From: Oehlia diaphana
Taxonomy: Eukaryota; Glomeromycota; Glomeromycetes; Glomerales; Glomeraceae
Reading direction: 5' to 3'
NCBI GenBank assembly: GCA_003833135.1
Contig: QZLH01000009.1
Coordinates: forward strand, 267,272-318,711
Length of the DNA: 51,440 nt
Shown: piece by piece, positions 32,445 to 43,108 of the stretch
Numbering within the stretch: position 1 is the stretch's first letter
How the letters are laid out: every line of letters starts with the position of its first letter
Program-made: the position numbers and the translations under genes
The notes under the pieces: model-generated
Database searches by the model: none
Seen by the model: the letters and a program-made list of their open reading frames with translations, nothing else
Told to the model about the DNA's origin: nothing

Positions 32445-33439
32445 ATTTTTTAAATTTTAAAAAAGTGTCATTTGACAGTTAATTTTAATCATTTATTTTT
32501 ATTAAGACGTTATTTATTAAATTGAATAATATGTGGGATTTTTAATGACCGATATTTTATATCCGAATCAGTACTAGTAGAGTAGCATTAATTCCTATTG
32601 GCCACCGCAGTATTTCTACAATAACTCATTTATTGGATGGTCAAAATACCGATATCTATATTTCCCATCAAACAAATAATAACTAATAAATGTTTCATTG
32701 TTACAAATAAATAAACAAAATCCTTTAATTTTTTTATAATTTTTTTTTTTTTTATCACTCATTGTAAAAATATGTATCCGAAAAATCGAATCTTATCACT
32801 AAAACCTTATCCTACATGTATGAATTGTATGATGCATCATTTGTGCATGAAATCCCGATTTCGTCCAAGTTCATCTGTTAAAATAAATAAATAAATAAAT
32901 AAAAAAAAAAAATTTAAAAAAAGAAATAATTAAATAATTAAATTTTAATAGTTTAATTAATACTTTTTTTAGTGATTCAACCAGAAAATTCCAATTGGAA
33001 TATTCTGATCGACCGGGTACATTTTTAACAAGGATGATTTTTCTTTTTTTCTTTTTTTTTTGCGAGAAAAAGCAAAAAATTTTTATACATATTCTGGATA
33101 ATCCGAATTATATAAAATTTTTTTTTTTATTATGAATATTAAGGTGGATATTATATACAAATATTTTACGGTCAGTATTAAGTAGTAATGTTGGGCGGAA
33201 TTATCCGAAGCAAAAAGACAACAAAGGGAAAGAATTACATAATTTATTGGGCCCAATCTTTTGGTCATAGTCCAGATGATTACAAAAGGTATCTTTGCAT
33301 ATTCGTTCCGTCTAAATGTTACTATAAAAAAAAAAAAAAAATTTTGTTTGTTTTGATTATGATGTTGTGTAATAAAACTTGTATGGAAATCGTGATTTGT
33401 ATGACTTTGTCGATCCAAAGAAAAAATTTATTTTTTAAC
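32445..33439. other. AT-rich spacer with overlapping short open frames
   Basis: Open frames at 33083-33418 (minus) and 33188-33451 (plus) overlap each other and contain a lysine run from poly-A. Neither shows a domain. The plus one starts MLGGIIRSKKTTKGKNYIIY and could hold a relic exon. Confidence 0.35.
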
Positions 33440-35990
33440 GATTATCTTTGAACACCAGTAAATACTAAAAATAAATGACTCGAGGTTTACCGAAACCTTG
33501 TTATCAAAGTTGGTTGTACTTTTACGTGTATTAATATAAATATATTAAAATAAAAATTGTCTCGTCGAATCAAACCACTTCTTCAAGTATTTATATAGTA
33601 GTTAGTTTATGCCAATAGCCAATCGTTTTAGATTGGTGAAACAGAATAATCTGATGAGAAGTTAGAACAATATCAAGACTATATAAGTTGAGGTGTTACC
33701 ATATATTTAATTAAAATAAAAAGAGGCTATGTAAATTTCCAAAAAAAAATTATTAAACGTTCTCTAATCATTGAATAATTATTATGAGCCCCTTTTGTAA
33801 TACAATTATCATCCAATCTTCGGTTTTTTTTTAAAAATAAATTAATGAAACCGGTATTTACATGCATAGACCATGTCTTCTCATTCATTATATGTTATCA
33901 AATAATAATTCGAATATTTATTATAAAAGTAAATAAAGAAAAACAAATGTCACACAACTGTAAAACTTTTAGAATTTTTTCTCTGACAAAAGACGACCGT
34001 TAAAACTTTTATAATATATTAAAATAATTATCTTGTTGAGATAATAAGATTTTTAGCGCGTTTTTTCTTTTCGTGCAATTTGTATCGTATATTTGCTTAA
34101 ATATCTAAACGTATTTGCTCGTATATATTCGCACTGATAGCTTCCGTATACTTTTTATATATTTCATTCATCGGTTTATCCCGTTTGTAAAAAAGCCAAA
34201 ATCATTTTCTTTTTATTGCTCTATTCTCATTATTAATCTTATTATACAATAAATAAATGATACCTATAATTCACAAAATGAATTTTTTTATGGTACTAAG
34301 GCTTGATTTTTATATTATCGGAAAAGTGAGTTGCATGATTTTGACGATTCTACGAAAATATTTTTTTGATGATTGCTCAGGCAACGCTTACCGAACCTTG
34401 TTAATTAAATATGTTTGTGGTTCATATAAATCATAATTAATTAAATTATATACATTTTGACGTAAAAATACATCATTAAATAATATTTTATATAAAATAT
34501 ATGCTAATATGCAACCATTTTAATTGGTGAAACAGAATGATCTAATGAGAAGATAGAACAATAAAACGACTAAATAAGTTAGGGTATTACCATAATTTAA
34601 ATTTTAAAAAAAAGAGGATGCAAATAATTTAATAAATTTTGGTTATCATTGATTAATTGTCCAATCTTTGCTGTTTATAATTGCATAAATGAATGAACCG
34701 GTATCTTATATGCATTGATGCACAGACGTTTCTTCCCGATTATTATATAATTTTACATAAGGTGATTATTTCAAATATTCAACACACAAATAAAAACATC
34801 CCATATTATCATTATATAAAAAAAATTATGGATTTGAAATTTTAGTATGGTCTATTCTTTTCGTATCGTACAGGTTAATAAATATATACAGTATACATAA
34901 ATTTTTAAAAAATGTAATTGTTCAAAATAATCGCATATATACTATCTCATATATCTTAATATTAATTATCCTATTTGTAAAAATCAAATTTAATTATGAG
35001 TCTCATTATTTCTTCTTATAATACCAATAAATGATATATTAAATGAATTTTTTCATGATACTAACGCTGATTCTTATATCATATCATTTTCATTGAGACG
35101 ATCCTATATAAAAATTTTTTAATGATTGTCTGTGACACAACCAAATATCTTCACGAGGCAAGCCTTACCGAAACTTTGTTATTAAAGATATTTGTGTTTA
35201 ACATGAATTAATACTACATACATAATTTAAAAAGTTCTGTTAAATAGAACGTTTTAATATTTTACAGTAATTAACTCGCTCATAAATTTGTGCGACGGAA
35301 ACGTCTAAAAAGAAGGAGAGAACAATAGAACAAATAAGAGGTGATACAATAAGTTTAATTATAAAACAAAAAATGCTTATTCAAATCCCAATAAAAAAAG
35401 TTAACTACTTTCGCGCCCCTTTGCTTATACAATTACTTATCCAATCTATGGTTTTATGGTAAATCAAAATTGCATAAATGGATGAAACCTGTATATAACA
35501 ATCTTACATGCATAAATCGTATCATTCATTATATGATTTTAAAAGTGATTATTTCGAATATTAAAAATTACAAACAGAATCATACAACAGATGAAAATGG
35601 TTAGATTTTTTTTTTTTTATACATATATAAAACTATGTAATTTAGCAATATTTAGAATTTTAGCGCGGTCCTTTCCTTTCGTGCAATTCGTATCGGATTT
35701 AATATATACATTCTCTTAAGTATTTAAATGTGATTGTTCGTACCCTCGCGCCACATACATCTCTCACAATAACTCGCCTACCTTATTTATCAAATTATTC
35801 CGTTTGTAAATAAAAATTCAAACTCAATCCGTGATATTATTCTAACCCCGTTATACCAATAAATAATAAAATATGAATAATCCACCAGATGGATATACTA
35901 ATTCTGTCATAGCTGATTTTTATATCGTGACAATTATCCCTTTAACATTGAACATATTGAATTTATTGGGAAGTTCTTATATATTTTACC
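33440..35990 (+). repeat. Three degenerate tandem copies of a receptor 5' region
   Basis: Units begin at about 33440, 34375 and 35150 (spacing roughly 900 and 780 bp). Ordered landmarks recur in each. First comes TTACCGAA(A)CYTTGTTA (33489, 34389, 35164). Then GAGAAG.TAGAACAATA (33655, 34545; looser at 35312), TCCAATCTT.G.TTT followed by AATGAA.CCGGTAT, TTTTAGCGCG.T.CTTTTCTTTCGTGCAATT.GTATCG (34051, 35657; looser at 34840), CCGTTTGTAAA, and TACCAATAAAT.ATA followed by ATGAAT...GCTGATT(T/C)TTAT. The third unit leads into the intact receptor gene. In the first two the short coding start is degenerate and no further exons follow. Alignment was by eye, so boundaries are approximate. Confidence 0.65.
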
Positions 35991-36309
35991 GTATGTAATT
36001 TAAATAGTTTAAATCATGTTGGATCTTTTTTTTTTGAATTTATTAATCACTTTTAACGCAATGAATAAATAAATTAATGAATAAATTTTAGGTACCTACT
36101 TACGATGGAAATTTGATTATGATAATTTTAATTTATTATCGATTAAATTTCCATTTTATATAGCGATTACGGGTAAAGACTACTAATTGTTTTAATTCAT
36201 ATTATATATTTGCGTACATATTTTCAACTAATTTTATTTTTATAATATTTTAGATTTTTTATTTTCAAAAATAATTATAATTGATTTTGTGAGTAAATTA
36301 TTTGTGCCA

Positions 36310-36347
<38 letters not shown>

Positions 36348-37441
36348 GCTGATCATTCACTTTTCTATAGGCGTACACTGTTTCAAATGTATCGGCATTG
36401 GAAACTTTCGGTGAACCAATCGTATGGCCATCCCCATTTTGTGAAATTCTTGGATTTTTTAATGTCTCATTCACTCTATTAAATATGTTATTGGTAAGAA
36501 AATTAAATTATTTTTGCTCTTAATTTTAATTTAATTTAATTCAATCCCGTTAATAATAATTATTTTATAGGTCGGTAGCATATCTTTCGTAACTTGGTTA
36601 AGAGTGGTACAAGAATATTATTTTGATTGGGGAAAATGTGATTACAAAATTTGGTTTCCGATCGGTTTTCTATCGTTCATCATCCCTATAATTTCGGTGC
36701 GCGATTTAGGTGCTAAAAAATATTGGTAAGTTACGTAAATAATTTCGTTATAGACACGTGACATATATATTTATTTTTCATACTTAAAAGGTGCGGAATT
36801 AAAGACGACAATAATTCATTAATATCAACGTTATTATTAATCACAATTCTCCTTACGTTGTTAACTATCGTATTCTGTTATGTGCACGTGTTAAAAACAT
36901 TTCATGATGTCAAAGATGATAATTCATCATCTATTGCACATTCGGAGGTCAATATGGAACGTAACATTATTGAAAAGAAAATTTTAGCCAAAGTATTGAC
37001 ATATATTTTAGTCTTCATTTTTCAATATATTCCTCTCATGTTAAATGATATTTTTGAATTAGTAAAGGTAAACCTAATTTTTTTTAATAATTTTTGGGAG
37101 TGAAATAAAAAGTATTAATGAAATTTCTTTAATTTTAGGTTCACTATATTTTGCTTAATGCCATTAGTCTGTCAGGTAAAAATATATATATATATTTCTT
37201 TATGATATCGGTTACAATTTTTTTCTAATATTCAAAAAAAAAGAAAAAATAATAATTTTTATTTTTATTTTATTTTTTTTTTTTTTTAGCAATTAGTATT
37301 GGAGGAATAAGTAATTTGTTCCAGTATGTACGTAATGAAAGATTTTTAATAATACCTAATAATGCTATTTTAAATGGTTCTGGATCTTTAAATAATAATA
37401 TCAACCTTGAAGAGAGAGAACAAACGAAAAGTTTAAATTAA
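35873..37441 (+). CDS. Seven-transmembrane GPCR-like receptor (8 exons)
   Basis: Exons are 35873-35990, 36092-36172, 36254-36288, 36371-36493, 36571-36725, 36791-37067, 37139-37175 and 37290-37441. All junctions are GT-AG (one GTGAGT donor) and in phase, giving 325 residues. Hydrophobic segments: TM1 FYIVTIIPLTLNILNLL (about 16-38), TM2 FPFYIAITDFLFSKIIII (about 58-77), TM3 GFFNVSFTLLNMLL on to VGSISFVTWL (about 106-129), TM4 IWFPIGFLSFIIPIISV, TM5 SLISTLLLITILLTLLTIVF (about 180-200), TM6 VLTYILVFIFQYIPLML, TM7 VHYILLNAISLSGAISIGGI. TM3 is preceded by C(102), as expected for a disulphide. The layout resembles fungal Git3/cAMP-receptor-like GPCRs, predicted plasma-membrane sensors coupled to G proteins. 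An (ATT)n microsatellite (about 36311-36346) sits in intron 3. No single open frame reveals this gene. The ligand is unknown. Confidence 0.8.
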
Positions 37442-37774
37442 ATTAGAATAATTTAAGTCAAATTTTTTTTTTTTTTTAAAAAAAAAAAAAATTAAATGTA
37501 TTATGTTTTTTTTTTCTTTTTACATAAGCAAATTTTAATTATAGCGGAAGGTTAAGTTATAAATAAGTTATTTTTAATGTAAATTTTTTAAGTTTAGACT
37601 GTAATTAACAATAAACTACCTCTTATGATTTGATTATATAAACGTCTTAACACGAGGCGTTATCTTACACTTTCTTGTATCAGGATTATGAAAATTTCAA
37701 GTGCATGTTCTACTTCGATCCTTGTCTGTCTTAAAATCATCGGCAACATACATAACGACCAGATGTGAGTAAAA
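37442..37774. other. 3' flank of the receptor gene
   Basis: A T-run facing an A-run at about 37462-37492 could form a strong hairpin after the stop codon. No gene. Confidence 0.4.
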
Positions 37775-38258
37775 TATTTGTGTTTACCTTAAGTCTATTA
37801 ACCAACTCACTGTCGGTCATCACGAGCGGGCAAATGATTGGGAATATCAAGGTGAACGTTCAAATGATGGACGTGCTCAGCTAACAGTTGATTTGACGTC
37901 CTTAATTTCTTTAAATTGCAATTTTAAACGCATTTTAAATTTATAAGTGTATTTTTTCTTTTTTTCATAGGGCGATTAGGGCGTCAAATGTTAAAGATGT
38001 CATGCGCGTTAATTACCTATATTCTGAAAAGATTAAATAATAGATCTTTGAACGATTAAGTAAATTATTTGATTATTACATTTGTAATATATGAACCTAA
38101 AGAGTTCTCAATATAACTAAGGAGGAGTTATTCCAAAAGTTACAAAAGAACTGGAGACCGATGAAATCGATATCGACGAAGTTGATGCTGTACTTCTAAG
38201 AAGCCTGCAGCTGATCCTGGTGCGTTAAATCGATTTCTAGCAGAAATAAGGTGAGTGA
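37775..38258 (+). pseudogene. Coding-like remnant in two blocks, unassigned
   Basis: Block 1 (about 37776-37945) is open for some 56 codons and includes ANDWEYQGERSNDGRAQLTV. Block 2 (about 38120-38256) reads GGVIPKVTKELETDEIDID, then EVDAVLL, shifts by one frame, continues KPAADPGALNRFLAEIR and ends at a GTGAGT donor. Less AT-rich than its surroundings. No start codon, and the blocks cannot be joined with confidence. The family is not recognised; a dead gene or transposon is likely. Confidence 0.35.
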
Positions 38259-39440
38259 GTACCTGTAGAAGTTAATCTGGCTCCTTAGATTTTAGGAGGA
38301 TTTATATTTATGGTTGGTGTATTTTATTTGTTTTTGTTTGATTACAAAGTGGGAAGGTTTTGGGCTTGTGAATTCAGTCAATAGAATGAACGAGCATAAG
38401 TTATTAAAAATATTTATCATGATTTTAATGGTGGTTCGAAGAAGTAATTCCGAATTAAGTTTCTGTATATTTAAGACAGTTAGAAATATTTCGGACTTAT
38501 TATTAATTATATCTTACGATAGTAGAGTTCGAAGGTTTAAAAGATGTAATTCATTTTCACAACATTTAGACGACAATATATATTTTTTAACTCGGTAGCA
38601 TAGATCGTTGTTAAGAAGCCTACCGTATTACATTATTATCAAGTTGCTTTTGACTAATTTAGAGATAGATTATTAAGGTAATATTATAAATCCGATATTA
38701 TAAATCTGATTATTATAATTATTTTTCGAAATAATTAGTCGGTATACGCATTTATAATGCGTTCGTATCTTTAAACGTAGTACTTACTGTATATAGTTCA
38801 AATACTTTATATAGCATAATATATAGATATATCAAGCTCACCCTTTGGTTTTCATTTTTTTTTTCTTAAAACTTTACTTAATACCGTATACTATTATGCA
38901 ATGAATAACCCTATTTGTAGAATGGATCTCAAAACCTTATAATTGTCCTCAACAATTATTAGTGAAAATTATCGTCTATCAACATAAATAATGTTGCTTG
39001 ATGTAATTTAAAATTATTACACATGATAAATATTCGTATAAAATGAATTTTTTTTTTAACAAATAGGAGAAGACAAGAACGAAAAGAAAAATCTTTTTGA
39101 CGTATCCTAATAACGGCCATATTTCTTTCACAATCAATTATATTAGTAATAAATTTTAGCATTTTATATAATCTGGATTTTTTAAAGTATGTAATAGGTT
39201 GAAAAGTGGTAAAAAATTTTACTAAGGTTATGATACTGAAAATATCATTATTTTTCCCGAATTCAATTAATTAAATGTCAATTTAATTTCCAGAACTGGA
39301 TATTCTCTTGAAACAGACAAATTTCCTGAATCCCTTATTTACCGAGCCCAATTTCCTGAAGCTGAATCCAAAATCTCAATATCCTGAATCCCAATTTATA
39401 GTTTATAAATTAAAGAATTATTGCATCATAAATTCGAATA
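38259..39440. other. AT-rich intergenic DNA
   Basis: No gene supported. A plus-strand open frame at 38314-38598 has no domain. Short repeats of TTTCCTGAATCC occur at about 39318-39400. Confidence 0.4.
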
Positions 39441-39615
39441 TATTTGTTGTACTTCAGGTGTTGATTTGCGTCAGCTGATAACTCATAACTGACGCGCGCC
39501 TAAATATATTTAAGGCTTGGAAATTTTAATGTTTAATTATATCTTAATGTTATGTGACAAATGACGCACGTCAGCTATCAACTGACGCAAACCGACACCT
39601 GAGGCACAACATATT
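39441..39615. mobile_element. MITE-like element with long terminal inverted repeats
   Basis: The element 39445-39611 (167 bp) has inverted ends of about 40-50 bp. The left end is TGTTGTACTTCAGGTGTTGA and so on to GCGTCAGCTGATA. The reverse complement of the right end is TGTTGTGCCTCAGGTGTCGG and so on to GCGTCAGTTGATA. It is flanked on both sides by TATT (39441-39444 and 39612-39615), a possible 4-bp target duplication. No coding capacity; the superfamily is uncertain. Confidence 0.7.
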
Positions 39616-41407
39616 CATTTGGTTATTAAATTTTAAAAAGTGCAAATTATGAATAACTTTTATTGAAATAGGGCAGGAACTGGGTTTAAACTTTCAAATA
39701 AACGAAACATTTATTAATTTCGCATTATTACATATAGGAAAAATTACTAACCAAACATTTTTCAAGTATTCTAATAACTTATTCTAAATCATAACTTTTT
39801 TTCCATATTGATACTTATCTATAGTTTTAATTTTCCAATATAAAGGCAAAAAAAATCGTGGTCATCATGTGATTTCAAAATGCGCAGAAAATTCAGTTCA
39901 AAAAATTGATATCACACTCATGACTAACCGAAATTACGTTTTATGACCAAAATTATAAATTATATCGAAATAAAAAGAAGAAAGTTTATTTTAACAATTT
40001 TATAACTATTTAAACTATTTACATAATTAGGCATTTATATGAATATTAAAAGATCATTTAGTGGCCATTTTGATTATTTGATTAATATTTTAAAAAATCT
40101 CGTGATTTTTAACCAATCAAACTATTGAACAAACATTATATATCCAAGTGTGGTTAGAGAAGTATTATCGTTATGTAAAAATTAATTTTCTTCGTATGTA
40201 TTAAAAATTGTTTAATAAAAATTGAACCATTTAAATTACACACCATAATATTTGATGATTAATTTAATTAAAATAATATAAAATTTGTTTTCTTATATAC
40301 TAATGAAAAGTTTCAATTTTTCTTGTAGAAGTTAATATTCTATACCGTATTTTAAGATAGATGGGGCATACAGATAAAAAGATATTACAAGGAATAAAGC
40401 GGTTTGTCCTAATAGAAGGATTTTTATATTATGATAATATTTAAAGTGAAAGAGCGAAGAAGGGAAACGTATTCACTCACCCACCTAAATACAAAAGAGA
40501 AAAAGAATAAAAGAAAAGGAGGCGTGCCCACACACCCACCAAGGAAAAGAGCTATAAGAGAAAGGAAAACATAACTCACCTAAATAAGCAAAGGGAAAGG
40601 AGAAATAATATAAAAACTTAAAAATAACGAAAATAAAAAAAAAGTAACGAAAATAAATGAAAGGAAATTAAAAAATAACGAAATATGTAAAATTGAAAAA
40701 ATAGGTATTTTTATACAATGATATACGAATCAAGCGTCATAAAAAAATAAACAATGCGTTTCAAGAAAAAAATTATTCATTGAATGGAAAGAATTCTTTT
40801 CCAATAAATAAAATATCAAAATAAACATAAAATTGATTTGCATCTTTATTTATTTAGAGTGATAAAATAAATGTATTGATTGTATGTTTGTTTAAAAATA
40901 AAATAGCACTATTGAACTGAAGGCTGAAGCAGGTATCGCAAATCAAATAATTTTTACAAGTCTGTAACTCTTCTTTGTCATTCATACCTTGTCAGTTTTA
41001 GCATTAATATTAGAACCAACAAGTAACTACTTAAGTTATATAATATTATATGAGCTATTCGGGTTTCTTCAAATACTTGTGAAGAGGTTTTCTCTTCTCG
41101 CAGCATTATGAGATAGTCCTGAAGAAAATAATATTTTTCGAGGATTGTTTTCATTGTTATCGTGTTTAATGGTGTTTTGTGTTTCACGTGCTTCGTTTAG
41201 TGTGGTGTTTCTTTCTTTCTCCAAGGTCATCCAGAATTCGTGGACTTCAATGAAATTTGTTCGATGGTCCTTTTCAAAAAAAGAGGTAACGTTAGATCAA
41301 AGCAAAGAACAAAATATGGAAGAAACTTTTTGTGAAATGCTAAAAATGGTTTTAAAAGGCACTGCAGGCTAAACCTGTCAGATCCTTCAGAATTACTTTA
41401 CTAGCAA
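39616..41407. other. AT-rich intergenic DNA
   Basis: A purine-rich, AAAGGA- and CACCCACC-containing stretch lies at about 40440-40690. Open frames at 40978-41187 (minus) and 41145-41372 (plus) overlap and show no domain. The latter (MEETFCEMLKMVLKGTAG near its end) may be a relic interrupted by the next element. Confidence 0.35.
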
Positions 41408-41645
41408 TATTGACAATTAGGGATTGGAATCGATTCTAAACTAAATAGTAAAATCGATTCTCAAGAATCAATTCTAAACAATTGTTTACATATAAACCCA
41501 TTCGGCTTTAAAGCAATTTCCAATGCTGTCTAAGTGCTGATAATTCTGCTAAAATTAGAAACCGATTTGATGTCAGGTTGTCCGTTGACTATCTATAAAG
41601 AAAATCCTGCAAAAATTCAATTTTCGATTCCAATCCTTATTGACA
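41408..41645. mobile_element. Small hAT-like non-autonomous element
   Basis: TATTGACA occurs exactly at 41408-41415 and 41638-41645. Between them, the left end carries AGGGATTGGAATCGA and the right end its near reverse complement TCGATTCCAATCCT. The 8-bp duplication length suits hAT. Three extra bases (ATT) sit between the left duplication and the inverted repeat, so the exact tip is uncertain. About 222 bp, no coding capacity; it appears to interrupt a faintly coding-like region. Confidence 0.5.
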
Positions 41646-43108
41646 TGCTACACTATTGAAGCGTTTTTGTTAGACACTACAAACTCTTTGACTATTGTAA
41701 AGAAGGAACATACTAGCCAATTCCTCCTCCAGAATCAACAGACCTTACAATAGGTGCAACTCAAAAAACTTTTGTATTGTAACTGAAGAACTCCAGCTGA
41801 AACCATAAAATTTGCTCATGTACATTAAATATAAAATTTTACATGCCTTAATGCCCTTTAATAATCATCTTACGTTTATTTGCTCCTCCTCTTCATCATT
41901 TTTATTTAAAAGAGAAGTTGTTTTCATTAATAAAACGCAGAAACTTTCAAATGAAAAGTCTCTTTGTAATTTTCTTTATTGTTAAATTTATCATTGCTGT
42001 TAGAACGAACCTATCTGCTAAATCGGCAGTCAGAATTACTACATTCAGTTGACATTAACGGAAGCTGAATTTTTGTATGTGTGTATAAGGAGTGCTTTTA
42101 CTACTAAAAAAGTTGTCTTTTAGCAGAATGAAAACAGATGGGTTATAGGAGATGCAAATATCCCAGGTTACGCTGGTTACGCTGGAAAAAAGCTATTTAA
42201 ATCATAAATGACATTATTATTAACATGTAATTTAATTCCACAAAATTTTCTTATCAAATTCGTAATATCAGCCTAAGTTCCGATAAAATCGAAAATTTCA
42301 AGTTAACTTTTAGTGTATATAATGTAACACAAACTTCTTGAACCCCTTTACGAGTATATTTAAAAAAGCTTGATATCCGAGTTAAAACACTTCTGGAAAT
42401 CAGCACTACTAAAATAAACAAAAATTTAGCATTTTCAAACATAGCAAGCTTTATATTATGAATATAGATTGTTTTTCAAAAAATAATAAAACTTAATATT
42501 TTGGTGGATGGTTTTATAAAGAATATAAGCACCTATAGTGTAAATATTATCTTTTAAGGAACATTATGTTTACATCAAATTTATAATTTAACTGAAAGAT
42601 CTTTTAATTAAGTGAAATATTGTATAAAGTCTTTTTTGTTTAAGATATAGTAAATTTATAAATTCTTTTCAAATAAAAAAGAAAGAAATTAAAAAACTCA
42701 ATCCGAATCTAATTTCTCTTTATGTTATAAACAAAATTTCTAAATTTCCTTAGTTTATTTTATACTCTAAAAAAAATCTTTCATTATTGATTAAATCCAA
42801 TGTATAATTGCCTATCCGTCTAGAGATTTAGTATAGATTCCTGATTGTCACTCCGATCGTTGTGGACCGAAATTATGATAAATTTTAAAAAGGTAATAGT
42901 TTTGCACCAGGAATTATCTATAAAAGGAAAGGATTTTCATGATTAATTGACTTTCACAACCTTTTAACTTTTTAGGAAGCTTTACGCCAATGTATTACTG
43001 TTACTGTAATACTTAAAGTGCCGCCATTTATTGACTCTAATTTTTAGTTGTGCAACGAAATAGTATAAATTTTTTTTTTACTTTTTTTTCATAGGAAAAG
43101 ATAATCCC
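41646..43108. other. Intergenic DNA before the RNF213-like gene
   Basis: No gene. GGTTACGCTGGTTACGCTGG is a small tandem repeat at about 42164-42183. A T-rich tract ending TTTTTTTTCATAG at about 43080-43095, just before the ATG, may be the acceptor of a 5' untranslated intron. Confidence 0.4.

Noticed and set aside
33083..33451. Overlapping frames on both strands
   Set aside because: Mutually exclusive, contain a homopolymer lysine run, no domain.
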